64,000 nt of DNA, from the NCBI RefSeq assembly GCF_033473495.1, contig NC_088938.1:1984001-2048000 (forward strand), in the 5' to 3' direction. This document shows, in pieces, positions 32,463 through 44,836 of the stretch (position 1 is its first letter; every line of letters starts with the position of its first letter). The notes beneath the pieces were generated by a model. The model was not told where the DNA came from and made no database searches. It saw nothing but the letters and a program-made list of their open reading frames with translations. Both the position numbers and the translations under genes were made by a program. Source of the DNA: Cercospora beticola. Lineage: Eukaryota; Ascomycota; Dothideomycetes; Mycosphaerellales; Mycosphaerellaceae.

Positions 32463-34739
32463 GTTGTAGGAGAGTTCAGATATCTGGAAAGTTATGATTT
32501 ATGATACACCCACTATGTCGGTATGAAGAATAGAAATTGATGATGAACCATCCAATTTCTCATCAAGCAGCTTGTCTAGTTGAAAGCTTTCAGTTGAGTA
32601 GCTGTTCACATAAAACGTGCTGTAGAACACTGGAACTTTCCGTGGCTAAAGCCGTGACCAAATGTGGACGGAGTGTGGTCCGCGTGGGCACTGGCTGCCT
32701 TCTTCACGGGAAACGTCACCTCAAAATGCAATTTCCATCGCTCGCTTCTCCACTCTTTCACATGCACGGAGAGCGCGACAAAGTATTCTCCTGGTACCAT
32801 CAAGCTGTGTTCGGGACTCAGCAGCTGCGAACGCATGTAACGAAGTCGTCTCTCCCCATCCGCCAGCCACCGCATGCTGCAAAGCGCGGCGACACCGAGA
32901 GCACGTCCCTGGGGCCCGAGAATCGCTGCAAGACAAAGTATCACCACCCCGTTTGATGATCAGAGATGCGTTGCATGCGCAGAAACTCAGCTGGAAGCTG
33001 TTTGTATGGTATGTATACGTAGCTCATGGAGTTGAAGCTTCTCACCTGCAGCTTCGTGGACGCCTCATACTGCCGAGCTTGCTCTTGGCCGCGTATTCGA
33101 TGAGCTGGCTGCCTCTGCACAAATTGAGGAGAATTCATCAGTGCATATCTCAAGCCAATTGATGAACCTTGGTGTGCATCAATGGCAATTTCGCTGGCAG
33201 CATCAGAGCCGTCCTGCCATGGACCGGTTTAGCCATGCGTGGAGCGGAAGGATCTCCGCCCGCGACACCACGCCTCCGCCATGATGCCCCACAAATGGTC
33301 TCTACTACAGCAGGCCGTTCATGCTAGCCAGCCACCACGATACCTTCTCTATGCTGTCAGCTGGAAGTTACGTCCCTCGAAGGAGCCTATGTACTGCTGA
33401 TGTGCTCTGGAGTTATGCGGACGGGGCGAAGCGCTGCGGAGTACCGATGACCCTCGTAGTAAGGAGCCAAGAGAGCGTACTGCAGTTCTTATAGGCTTAA
33501 CCAAATCTATGGTAGGGTTTGGGCTCCACATCCATGAATCTCGACACGATAGGGTTACCCGGGCCGCACGCTCTTGCGCAATCGCTGGAAATGGACAATA
33601 CACTGAGCTGGTGTGGAGTGCAACTGCAGCTCGTACATGCCGCTTCGCAAGCTACCTGATTTCTATCGAGCTGGCGTGCAGAAGGATTGATCACAACAAC
33701 TATCGCGGCATTGGGTTGACATTTGAAAGGCCGGGTATGAATTGCAGTGATGCTCGCTTGCTGTTCACCAAGCACAGTCCTTGCAACAACACACGGCTGG
33801 TTACATGTCGAACTGGACTAGGAACGGGTTTACTTCCAATCCACGCGACGTTTAATCTCGTGGCTAGACCTATTGCTGCCGACGGCCACATGAGACTTTC
33901 CACAAGGTTACCATCACTCAACATCCCGGTCACGTAGCTGCATACAGCTATGTTGGCGACCTGTCTATCCTTCTTCAGCCGATGAGCCGTCGATCATACG
34001 TGGAGAAGTTGTGTCTGAGGCTCGTGTCCCTGCATCTGTGACGGTGTTCACAATGGGATCACTCATCGGCATCGCCGCCGTGGTAGCGAAATCTGCAAGC
34101 AGAGGCCAGCTGGGTGGAACGAACCTCGCCTATATTGGAAAGCACCCCACGCAAGCGGGGAGTCGTGCTTGCAACGCTTCCCCGTTGGGATGTGAGAAAA
34201 TGCCCGATGCGTTGACTACTTCGAGATAGGTTTGTCTGGCTCGGAGAGCATTTGACAACCAAGCCCTTCGCGTGTACTGCCCACAGCTCAAGAGACTGGC
34301 GAATCCAGGGAGCATGTGATAGTCGTGGGGCTCTTGTCGTTGCGGCCACTCCGCGTCCCAGTCGCGCATAGATCGTCAATGGCAACGACGCCTCCCGATG
34401 CGTACAAGCACGAACGCCATCGCAAGCTCAATGCTGGGCCATCTGAGCACCCCGATCATCTACCCAGCCATTGCGAACTCTGGGCTCCATTCGTTTATGC
34501 ACGCCAGTCTATGAGAGTCGAAGATCTTCCAATCGGCGCTGGCGACGCTCAAAGGTGGACAATTGCGTTCATCATATACCATCGCCCAATGCATAGTCAA
34601 TGCATGAGAAATTGGTGAGCTCCAGCCTCGGGCTTGTCCTACATATGTGTGGGACATCCGCGCGCATAACACCTTCCTTTCTGTTTCGCTTGTCCTCCAG
34701 GCGCCATCTAGTAAACATTTTTCATATCGTGTACTTGCC
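32463..34739. other. Intergenic, 2.3 kb
   Basis: Short overlapping frames on both strands (up to 166 aa) without family features; 33509-33937 (plus) starts with ATG but resembles nothing known. The final ~60 bp contain a pyrimidine-rich TGTCCTCCAG that could be a 5'-UTR intron acceptor for the next gene. Confidence 0.4.
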
Positions 34740-36831
34740 ATGTCTGCCGCAACAGTACTCAACGGCCAAAGCTCGACACTTGAGTCTGATCACTCTCACC
34801 ATCACCATAGCCACACAACCGACTTCCCGGAGATCACCCCCGAGAAGCTTGCCATCATGAAGCTCGGATCTTCACTCAACGACGACCGAGACGTCTTCTC
34901 GGATCCAGGAACTCCTAGCAAGTATGGCAAAATCGGCTTCAGCAAGGGAGCTGCTGAGAGCAGCTCGAGAGCCCTCGCGCGCACTTCTCGACAAGTCAGC
35001 AGCACCACCCGACGCTCAAGCTCTTTCCTCCATGGACATCGCAACAAGATGTCGATGGAACTGACGCATCAGGCCGAGGGCAAGTTCTTCTCGCTGATCG
35101 AACTCATGTCCAATGCTTCGAAGGAGGCCTCATCTCTCAAGGAATATTGGGCTCGCCTCATGTCTGACCGTGAGTCCTTCGATCGCGAGCGTGAGGAACT
35201 CATGTTGCAGATCGATGAGATTTCCGAGACCCTCGAACAAAGAGACAGCCAGCATCACCACCACGGCCGGGAGCTTGCCGAGAGGAAGAAGGAAGTTGAG
35301 AAGCTTCTCATCGAGCTGTCTTCTGCTCTGAACAACATCACCATCGAGAAGAAGAAAGTTCACGAACGTGATCACGAGCTCGAGCGCAGTCGTGCAGAGT
35401 TGAGTGACGTGAGGATCACCATCTCGCGCAACCAGATCGAACATGACAGGATCAAAGCCGAGCTTGAGAGTGCCTTCGCCCGCATCAAGCACATCGAGAG
35501 CGAACGCGATCATGCTCGAGAGGATACCGAGAAGTATCGTGGCGAGCTGCGCACCTTCACGCGCGAACATGCAGAGCTCAAGAGCAAGAACATCGACCTC
35601 GTCGACCGTCTCGACTCATCCCGCAAAGAAGTCTCTACCTTGACAAGCCGCTTGTCCGCATGGGAGCATGAGCGCGACACATATCTTGTCGAGAAGGACA
35701 GACTCAGAGAAGAGCTTCGCAAGATCACTGTCCGATCGGAGGAGACTTTTCGCGAGCTCGGTGAGTTGACTGACAGGTATGAGCGTTTGCAACGCGAGTC
35801 CCGCCAGATCAAGGAGAGCATGCACTTCGTTGAGTCCGAGCGTGATGATCATGCCACCACGATCGACCGCCTCCGTGTCGAGCTCAGGACCAAGACTACA
35901 AGCATCGAAGACGTCGAGGCACGCCTCGCAGACATCACCTTGAAGTATGAGCAGTCCAAGAGAGAGGTCACCAGCAGAGACGACAGGCTTCGCGATGTTG
36001 AGTCTGAGCTGCATGACCTTCGTCACCGCATCGAGCGTCACCATGAAGAGCACCGCACTATCATCATCGAGCGCGACCAGCTCAAGGACGACCTCGATCA
36101 CGAGCGACACACCTCCTCTGACCGCCAGCGTGAGATCACTGTCCTCCAGGACACCCTTACTCGCACCGAGTCCACCCTCAGCGAAGTGCGCTCCGAAGTC
36201 GTCAGCCTCACCGAACGCATCAAGCACATCGAGCACGAGCGTGACGATGCCCGTCACCACCACGGCCACTTGACCACCGAAATCCATCAATTGAAGGAGC
36301 GCCTCACGATCGTCCAGACTGAGGTCCGCACCTTGACAGACCAGCGTGACCGTGCTCGCCACGAGCTCGAAGATGTCAAGCGTCGCTACGAAGAATACAC
36401 CGAAACCATCAACGAATACAAAGACGACAGCGGCGAACTCGAATACGAAATCGATAACCTTCGCACCATGCTTCGTGAAGCCCGCGAGCAAAAGGAGCGT
36501 GCCATCGCCGCTCGTGCTGCCGCCGATCGTGAACGAGACGAGTATGTCGCCAAGTATGAGGTAAGCTTGACATTCCCTTTCCATACACACCTCAATAATC
36601 AACGTCCTTACAATTATATCTGTTCGTGTTTTAATAGAAGCTAATGTTCTCCTCGTCGCGAAATAGGACAAGTGCCGAGAGATGGAAAAGTATGAAGAGT
36701 CTCAAAGGACTCACTACCACTCACACGCACACGGAAGGAGTGGTGGCGGATCCTCCGTCACCAGGACGGTCACGCGAAGCGGGTCGTCTTATCAAAAGCA
36801 TGCGTCGGTGGATGCCAATGGGCATGAGTAG
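34740..36831 (+). CDS. Long coiled-coil protein
   Basis: Exons 34740-36560 and 36667-36831 (106-bp intron with a CTAAT branch) give 661 residues. The start at 34740 is the first ATG in frame; the upstream extension begins only at a GTG. Residues about 1-100 are His/Ser-rich (HSHHHHSH). About 110-610 is a near-continuous heptad-like coiled coil rich in E, R, H and D, with recurring phrases such as IKHIE-ERD-ARE. The last exon adds a short His/Gly/Ser tail. No motor, kinase or membrane domain is seen. A structural or scaffold role, for example at septum, cell cortex or cytoskeleton, is a guess. Confidence 0.78.
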
Positions 36832-38263
36832 GAAAAGCAGTATAAGAGAGAGATTGTCGCCTATTATGGAGTGATGGTGAGGATAATGCAGTGTTGACGA
36901 CATGACGGATTTCGTGTGTATGACGGGGAAGGTTTCGTAGTCCTTTGTATGAGATTTCCTTGCAATGGCGTTGATGATGCTCGTTTGCCGTGAGGCCTCG
37001 TTTGCTTCGTGGGCATTGCGTTGCTGTGATGTCTTGGCTTCCTCTCTGAGCTGGCGTGTTGCCTCAGGATCTTCACTTCTACGTTTCGTCAAAGATTACG
37101 GGCGTGGATGTGTGGCGTTCCAGTCACGCTTCGATCAGCAGACCTCATACTCTTCACACCTGGTGGCTGTTCGCCACGAGTAGCCATGTCTCGGGACAGC
37201 TAGATGAGATCAGCCCACCATTCGGCTCTGAGCTCAGGTGCAAGAGCTCGCGATTCTCTCCGCACAACACAACATCTGAGCCCATGAATGCGGCTGTCCT
37301 GATGGCAAACGATGGCAGACGCCGTTTGCTTCGGAACCCATTTCGCGTGTCAGTCGTCCAACAGCGCGCGCCTTCTCTCCGCAACCTTTCCAGCGCCCGC
37401 GATTGTATCCCGGCGTCGCATTGCATTGCATACGAACAGTGTGGAGCATACGCGTCCCATTGCCACCGCAACCGCGTCCAACCACGCCGCAGACCAGCGC
37501 AAGAGCAAGACGCGGTGCACTTCGCGTGCATGGTGGCAACGGCCACACGCCCATGGCCACGCAGAGAAGTCCATGGACAGAGAAGACACACGAGATGTGC
37601 AAGGGCCCCCGGTCGACGCTTTCTCGATGTTCTGACTCTTCACAGTCTAGCGTGGTCCTAATTTCATCTTCACCCGTGCCGTTTGGCCCAAAGCTTTGCG
37701 CTCCTGTCTCTTACTATTCTCCTGCCGCAACACAACAGGTCGGACTGCGATGAACCAGCAGAGAGCGCAGCACGCAATGCACTGATATTCCCGCCCGGCT
37801 CGTCTGCACGACGAGATGCTGCAGGCAAGGTCGCCCCTCAAAGCCGCGCCGTTGAGGGAGAGAGAGGTTGCCGTGGATCGCTCGCTGGGTTCACGCCACT
37901 TCATCTATCCGGCCAATGAGCACGTCGGCAAGTTCGGCGCGAGGCCGAGAGTGGTAAGAAAACGAGCCCGTGCGCTGCATTGAAGCTCTCCCCAGAACTG
38001 GCCCGGCTCGCTTTGGATGTTTATATGAGGCCAGGGATGTTGCAGAGTATATTACCACTTGCCCTGCCCTGTCGTCCGTCCTCGCCCTTTCCACCCGCTA
38101 ACCGTCCTCCTGTCTGTCGCTCCTAACTCAACGCTTGCTTGCTTGATTGATCTTTCGACGTCTCTCGCTGTACACCGATTACATTCTGCTTCTTCGACCA
38201 CAGAGCATTCCACCAAACTCAATTTTAATTACTTCGAAAGCGACAACTTAATCCACCGACATC
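36832..38263. other. Intergenic, 1.4 kb
   Basis: Many overlapping frames on both strands caused by high GC, none with ATG plus family features. Near the 3' end there is a TTATATGAGG element (around 38020) and a C/T-rich tract, plausible core promoter of the following gene. Confidence 0.4.
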
Positions 38264-38944
38264 ATGCACGCGTCTACTGCTCTCATCCTCGCAGTTGCCG
38301 GCCTTGCTGCCGCGCAAACCACTGCTTCTAGCAGCTCTGGCTCTAGCTCATCAGCTTCCACCTCAGGATGCGGCAGCTCCATCGATCTGATCATTGAGTC
38401 TTGCCTCGGAACCGTAAGCATGCATTCCCTGACGGAACTTACGTCAAATGCACAAACGCGAAGCATCACACTGACAAATGTTTATCCAGACCAAGTCTCA
38501 ATTCGACGCCTGCGACTCCCAAGACTGGGACTGCCTCTGCGAACAAGCCAACAACGTCCTCACCTGCTACAACAACTGCCCCAGCGCCCCAGACCGATTT
38601 GGCTACGAACAGACCAAGGTCGCAAACTGCAACGCCGCCAGCGCGTAAGTTCTTCCCTAACAGCTCCCTCTCAACTCTCTACACTCAACCCTCAACCCTA
38701 TACTAACACTCTTCTTCACAGCTACGGCACCAAGTCGAGCACCGCGACCGGCTCCGCAACCGGATCCGCCAGCGGTTCCGCCCCAACCAACACCGCCGCG
38801 ACAACGACCGCCTCCAACGCCGCAGCCAGCTCAGGCACACGCACTGGCAGCGCCGCCGCCGAGACATCGACAGAAGGCTCCTCTGCCGCACACGTCGCCG
38901 TCCCAGGTCTTGCTGCTCTTCTCGGTCTGGCCGCTTTCTTGTAA
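38264..38944 (+). CDS. GPI-anchored Ser/Thr-rich cysteine-motif cell-surface protein
   Basis: Exons 38264-38413, 38490-38644 and 38722-38944 give 175 residues; both introns are 76-77 bp GT-AG and keep phase. Residues 1-17 form a signal peptide (MHASTALILAVAGLAAA). A compact domain with eight cysteines follows (SGC, ESC, DAC, WDCLC, LTCYNNC, ANC), a pattern known from fungal GPI-anchored serine-threonine rich proteins. The rest is Ser/Thr/Ala-rich linker, ending in a hydrophobic C-terminus (VPGLAALLGLAAFL) typical of a GPI signal. It likely sits at the plasma membrane or wall. It resembles but does not strictly match the CFEM spacing. Confidence 0.85.
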   Translation: MHASTALILAVAGLAAAQTTASSSSGSSSSASTSGCGSSIDLIIESCLGTVSMHSLTELTSNAQTRSITLTNVYPDQVSIRRLRLPRLGLPLRTSQQRPHLLQQLPQRPRPIWLRTDQGRKLQRRQRVSSSLTAPSQLSTLNPQPYTNTLLHSYGTKSSTATGSATGSASGSAPTNTAATTTASNAAASSGTRTGSAAAETSTEGSSAAHVAVPGLAALLGLAAFL

Positions 38945-39416
38945 ACAACAGCAAGGAATTCTTGATTTGGCTTATGACTTCTTTTTTTCTTTTTGGAATA
39001 GCGATGCGAGAGTTCTTTGGCTTGAATGCTACTTTGCACAGGATATGGAAAGTGGACAAGTTACAAACAGTGCGAATGTGTCTGTTGTGAATCTGGACAT
39101 CAGGCGAGAGCTCGGAGTACACCCATACGTGGGTGATGCGTGAAGGCTTGTCTCGAAAAGAAGGCTAATGTAGTAGAGCTCGTGAGCTCGTCACACTCCA
39201 ATGCAATGCGCTGTACGACATCCAACATTCTTGTGAGACTTGAAACTTTTTTCTCATTACTACTTCTATTGCTACTGGATTTCAGTCGACGCCGTTCTAG
39301 GATCATCGACAAAGCAGCATCATCATTACCAGGTGTGCCGGGCACGGTCACGCGGTGCTGGACCCACGATCCCTCTGCGCGCGCTGGTCTGGTGCATCGT
39401 CACACCTGCCAACCAT
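38945..39416. other. Intergenic between convergent genes
   Basis: 472 bp of 3' flanking sequence for the GPI protein (+) and the reductase (-); nothing recognised. Confidence 0.4.
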
Positions 39417-40603
39417 CTACAACGGTGGTGTATCAGCAAACAAGGCCGCGCTGAAGGCTTCTGGATAACGAGATCCTGCTGGCTGAGCATTCTCGCACGC
39501 CTTGCGGATCTCTGCCTCTTCCTCCTTCGACAGCTTGATCTTGAGCGCGCCCAAGTTCTCTTCGACACGCTTGATGTTGGTGGTACCGGGGATTCTGAAC
39601 CAGTTCAAGTCAGTAATCACTCTAACATCAATCCAGACAAGAGTACGACTTACGGGAAGAAGTCGTCACCTTGAGCCAGAATCCAGGCCAATGTCAATTG
39701 AGATGCGGTGGCATTCTTCTTCTTGGCAATCTCGGTGATGCGGTCCACGAGCTCGAGGTTCTTGGGGAAGTTCTCCTCCGAGAAACGCGGGGCGAAGGTG
39801 CGGAAATCGCCTTCCTCGAAGTCCTTGGGCGAGCGGATGGTGCCGCCTAGCATGCCTCGACCGATCGGGCTGTATGCAACGATGGCGGTGCCGAGCTCGC
39901 GAGCGGTCTTCAGGAGGCCAATCTGATCGCTCTCGATGTCCAAGCTGAAAGGCGAGTATTCGATTTGGATGGCATCAATGTGAGCGACCTTGCTGGCGCG
40001 GCGCAGAGACTCGCTGGAGCATTCGGAGATACCGATGTACTTGATCTTTCCCTCCTGTTGCAGCTTCTTGAGCTCTTCGACTGTCTTCTCAACTGGTGTC
40101 TTGCCGTCGAGACGGTGTGCGTAGTCTAGTCACGAGCGTCAGCCGAGTCGCATCCTCAAAGTGAACTCAGTATGCTTACAGAGATCGATGTGGTCCACCC
40201 CCAATCTCGACAGCGACTTCAAGCATGCCTTGCGAGCGTATTCTGGTGAGCTATCCACCCAACGCGAACCGTCTTCACCCTTGCAGTTGGCGAACTTGGT
40301 GGCGAGAAAGATCTTCTCACGCTTGCCTGGGTTCTTCTTGAACCAGGCGCCGAGCAAGTCCTCCGAGTCGTCATACATGTCGGCTGTGTCCCAGAACAAA
40401 TCGCCATCTTCGTAGACCTTGTCCAGAACGGCGAACCGCTCATTGTCGGGCTTTGGCTTGCCATAGAAGGCAGACAGTCCCATTGTGCCATATCCAATCC
40501 GTGTCACGTGTGGGCCATTCTTTCCAAGCTTAGCAGTGGGAAGCTTGTTGCCAATGGCACCGTCGGTGGCCTTTCCGAGTGCGTTCTTGATTGCTTCCGC
40601 CAT
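39417..40603 (-). CDS. Aldo-keto reductase
   Basis: Minus-strand exons 40603-40180, 40125-39654 and 39594-39417 give 357 residues; introns of 54 and 59 bp. The catalytic tetrad reads Asp72 and Tyr77 (WDTADMY), Lys103 (ATKFA) and His145 (DLYYAHR). SPIGRGMLGG and FFPIPGTTN...ENL supply the cofactor-binding C-terminal part of NADP-dependent AKRs (YakC/AKR13-like). It is a cytosolic carbonyl reductase; the substrate is not deducible. No biosynthetic neighbours. Intact. Confidence 0.9.
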
Positions 40604-41994
40604 GTTTGCTGTTCGGTGTGGATTTCAGAAGTGTTGTCAAGGTGGGTGAGAAAAGTTGGAATTGTTTCGCTGATCGGATGGTGGGAGGATCTCGATTTCT
40701 TATAGAAGGCGGCAGTCCGAGGGCCATTCAAGTGCGACTCTGCTGTTTCGTTCTTGCGCCATGACGTTCAAACGCAGGAGCACGGAGTTTAGCTGTTATC
40801 GCCACTGGCAGCTGCCCCGCATCAGCCGCTTAACAGCACGCACTTCACCTTCTCCCAGGAAGGGTCCCGCTGGCTATGCTGGATGCGGAAACTATGCAGA
40901 ACGATGCATCTGGTTCTGCGGCCGCTCGACGCCGCACGTGTCTGTCGACTATGAGAAGTGCCTTAAGTCCGCATCTCACACCAGCAGCGGCGGCCCAGCG
41001 AACAGCATCAATTCCGCCTGGAGGCAGCAGCATTCTGCTCCCAGATATTCGTGACACAGCAGCTTCCCGCATTATCACTAAGCAGAAGGATGCTTGCTGG
41101 CGCTCGAGTAACACTGGACAAGACAAGGCACCATCCCGATACCAGGGCCATTGCTCGTCCGAGCCTTGCAAAGTGCGGCACCGGAACAGAGTAGACTCTC
41201 GCGGCCAGAGAACAAGTCAGGGGCATTTGAAACGATGTGACACGGCAGCTTCTTGTATCTCTTGCCCACAGTCATTGGCGTCCAGATAACACGATGGCTG
41301 GGCTATGAGCCAAAAGCAGATTCTGATCCAAGGGCTTGGCACGTAAGCTGGATGCGGAATTGCAGTATGATCACCAAGCAGATTCTCTTATGGAGGACCG
41401 GGAGAATGCTCACGAGACATGAAATATCTCCGCAGTTAAGCAACTACGGCGGCCCAGGAATCAGATGCTGTCAGTGATTCTCTGTCGCAGTAGTAAGCAC
41501 TGGTCCAGAGAATCTGTAGCCCCATCCGGCCCATCCTTCTCGAGACGGGGTTTCACGCGCTCAAGTCGTTCACACTGATTACAGACCATAATATTCTTGC
41601 CGGCATCGGCAAGGCGATATCGAGAACAAGACCATTGCAGGCTGCCAGTCTGTGTCGCAGATAGGCCAGCCAGCCGGGCAGTCGTCGATATGGTGAGCGT
41701 TCGTGTCGTCGGTGTGGCCACAACCATTTGGGCGCTGCTCCACGTCTCCTCGTTCACGTGGGATGAGGTCGTCCCACAAAGGCTCGGCAGATCCTGATGC
41801 CAAGACTCTGTCCCGCGTTCTGCTCTCTGACCTTGAACGGCCAGTCGTGCCCGTTCGATGCACCCCGTCGACGACTTGTGGTTATGACAGCCTTTATCTG
41901 CTAAGTGCGTTCAACATGTCAGACTTGATTGACGAATGAACTCCCTTGCTTGAGCACCTAATCGCGGTACCGATCTCCGCCAGTACATTCGACT
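40604..41994. other. Intergenic, 1.4 kb
   Basis: Overlapping short frames only; nothing with family features. Contains the upstream region of the minus-strand reductase. Confidence 0.4.
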
Positions 41995-42614
41995 ATGAGC
42001 GAGCCTCAAGAATTTCCAGTGCCAGGTCGTTTACTCCCGGTCTGCTGTGCGACGGTCGTTACTCCGGAGATCATCGACAATCTGATCACGATCAGCGAGA
42101 CAGACTCAATGGAGAGCTTTTTCGTCATCATGGACAAAATCACTGGTATTTACAATGATCAGACCAAGGTCGGTGACTGGACCCAGCCGACTTCAGAAGA
42201 TTCGCCTTTTATCGACAAGAGTCCCATGGCATGCTATCTCCTTCTGCGTCAATTGATCTCAGACACGGATTCGGACATGTGAGTGCAGTTGCCCCCGAAA
42301 TGCTCGAGACAAATTCGCGGTTATACAAAGCTGATGCAATTCCTTTTTTTGCTTATAGTAATCATGAGCACTTCGCAATCTTCGATGAGAGAACTCTCAG
42401 GGATGGCTCAATAGTGCTAGTAGATGGGCCTTGGGGCAAAGGAGAGGATGAAGGAGTTGCTAGGACGGTCCGAGTTGCGCCTGAAATCGCACAGGAGCGG
42501 CTGCTGCTGTACAACATAGGCGAGCCCGAGATCGACGAGGACCAGGCAATCGCTCAAGAGGCAGTTGACGGCGTGCTTCGTGTGGAAGCTCTGATGAACC
42601 GGCCTCCGACATAG
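41995..42614 (+). CDS. Small hypothetical acidic protein, two exons
   Basis: Exons 41995-42278 and 42359-42614, joined by an 80-bp GT-AG intron with GCTGATG branch and pyrimidine tract, give 179 residues. The joined frame is coherent: DTDSD continues into INHEHFAIFDERTLRDGSIVLVDGPWGKGEDEG. The C-terminal half is acidic and helical. No known domain; the intron and continuous frame are the main support. Confidence 0.6.
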
Positions 42615-43082
42615 CCCTAGAAACCAGTCCACTTGATCAGTATAATCATGTGTCGAACCATCATCAAAGCTGAAGCAGAGCGTTCGCTCGCTGGTCTTTC
42701 GCCCGCCAAGTTAATCTATGCAAGATGGGCAGTCTTGACGAGAATCTGCTGAGTTTCTTCTCATCAGCGTGCAAAAGCCTGTGCGGGGCCACACATGACA
42801 TCCTTGGAGCAGCATGTACGCAGAAGCGATGCCATCGTCGCAAGTTGATCCTTCTTAGTAGTGTGTATTAGCCGAGTCTCCAAGGAGAGTGTCATAACGT
42901 GTGAGGTGAAGAGAAGGAAACATGTGAAGTGTGAGACAGAAAGTACGCGCCATCGGCTATCCGGAGAAACGGCCGAGGAGGCCAGAAACGGCCTAGCGTC
43001 CGGCTCTCCAGTACCTCAGCCGGCTCACAAGTTCGCGTCCGCCGACTCGTGTTCACGATCGCGCTGCCATCAAGTCGCAAAG
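42615..43082. other. Intergenic upstream of SWC4
   Basis: 468 bp. It was searched by eye for the missing SWC4 N-terminal module (a W...F.N.AR.DGL.L-like block) in three frames without success. Confidence 0.4.
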
Positions 43083-44295
43083 ATGCAGCGCATGCGAAAA
43101 GCGGCGAAATGGACGCAGCAAGACCGACGATGGCGGAGAGTCGATGCGACACAGCCTCCACCCGATTTCAGCAAATACAACGTCCAGGTCGAGATACCAG
43201 AGTACGACGAGGAGATCTACGAGGAACACCTGCGACACGATGACTGGACCAAAGCGGAAACCGACTATCTCGTCGAGACGTATCGCGAATGCAATGGAAA
43301 GTGGCCGGTGGTATGGGATCACTACGAGTACGAGGACAAGTCGCGTAGCATGGAGGACCTGAAGGCGAGATTCTACAAAGTCTCAGCGCAATTACTCCAG
43401 CTCAAGACGCCTATTCAGTCTATGGGCACAGCAGAGTTTGACTTGTACAACACTCTCAACACCTTTGATCCAGCGAAGGAGGAGTCACGGAAGAGTTTGG
43501 CCAAAGGACATCTATACCGCAAGGCGAATGAGGTCGATGAAGAGACGGTTTTGTTGGGCGAGTTGCAGCGCATTATGGTCAACCAGGCGACATTGGACGG
43601 GCAACGGGAAGAGCTCAGGAAACGATTGGACTATCCACATGCGAACACGAATGGGTATCAGTATTCGACATCACAAGCCCTTACGCAGCTGTGGCAGCAA
43701 CTGCTGGCGCAAGATCGCATGAAGAAGAACCCACGATTGAAGCCGACAGGTGGGTGTATCATGAAGCATACTCGTCCTGTCATCATACTGACATATTCCA
43801 GGAAATCCAAACTACGATGGCTTCATGCAAGGCGGCATGCAAGCACCTCAATCAGCTCGACCTCGCGACAGCAATGCTGGTATGTCAGAAGCTGGCGGAG
43901 GCTCTGCCCGCGACCGACGTGGTACTCGAGGCGAATCTCTCGGTGGTGCACCCAATACTCCCGGTCACGCACTGCCCGTGTCTCTCTCTGCGGCCGATCA
44001 AACTCGCATGGGCGTGGTCATATTCCCACCCGAGCACAAAGCTTCGGGAGGAATCAGTTTCGCTTCGGACCGACTTACGAAACCTCGAGTGGCGAAGAGC
44101 ACCATTCAGAGTGAGAAGATCGCGACGATTCTGGGGAGCGCGGGTGTACCAGAGATCATACCATTGCCCACACCGAAGGTGGTGGAGGCTTTTGAGGGCA
44201 TTATGGGCAAGGTGCATGCTCTGCTGGACATGAGGAAATTGGCGGAGAAAGACGAGACTGAGCTGAAAGTCCGGCGGCAAGAGGCAGCGTCTTGA
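43083..44295 (+). CDS. SWC4: SWR1-complex protein 4 / DMAP1-like, SANT domain, short N-terminus
   Basis: Exons 43083-43749 and 43802-44295 (52-bp intron) give 386 residues. Swc4 is shared by the SWR1 (H2A.Z deposition) and NuA4 (H4 acetylation) complexes in the nucleus. RRVDATQPPPDFSKYNVQVEIPEY leads into the SANT/Myb-like domain (about 54-100: DDWTKAETDYLVETYRE...SMEDLKARFYKV), then a helical region, a Gly/Ala/Pro linker and a helical C-terminus (GVPEIIPLPTPKVVEAF). Homologues carry some 80-100 further residues before the LRHW-RR block. Here only about 17 precede it, and the upstream frame has no ATG. Either a first exon is missed or the gene is truncated. Confidence 0.82.
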
Positions 44296-44836
44296 GACCG
44301 GCGTGTTGCCCACTACCAATTCTTGGCATTGTTTGCTGTTCCGTGTGTTCTTAGCGAGGCGTTGGAGGTGAACACGGCGAACGACATGATTCCATCAGGT
44401 GGTCATCCGAAGTGTGAGTAGCACCGGTACGAGCGATTTGCTGCTAAAGAGTGCAGCCTTGTCTAAATTGCGCTTCTGCGTCATCTGCCCAGGAGGCAAG
44501 GCAGAAATGCTCCGCAATTTGGCACACCACACCCTCGAGAAGCGCCGGGTCAGCTGGCGGCACGAGCGAAGCTATAGTAACGAGTGCTTCGAGACGAAGC
44601 ACTTGCATGCATCGTAGCGAGCTTCTCGGCGAGCTCAGCCCCAAATCTCACGTCTATCTCGATCCTTTCTTGACCTTCCACAAACCGATTCAAGTCGATA
44701 CCACTAGTTAAAGGTGGCAACAAGCAGCCCTTTTCATTGCGAAATGCTCTCGGTGCGTCTACGCATGGAATGACTTGTTCGGATTCGAGGCGACGACCTG
44801 CTTGCTCTGAGGCGAACTCTGCATGACCTTTACACT
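44296..44836. other. Intergenic, SWC4 to HET gene
   Basis: 541 bp; nothing recognised. Confidence 0.4.

Noticed and set aside
33509..33937. 142-residue plus-strand ATG frame
   Set aside because: No family features; Arg/Thr/Ser-rich composition consistent with chance.
37056..37661. 201-residue plus-strand frame
   Set aside because: Begins with GTG in a GC-rich intergenic region where all frames are open; composition (Arg/His/Cys-rich) is typical of a shadow frame.
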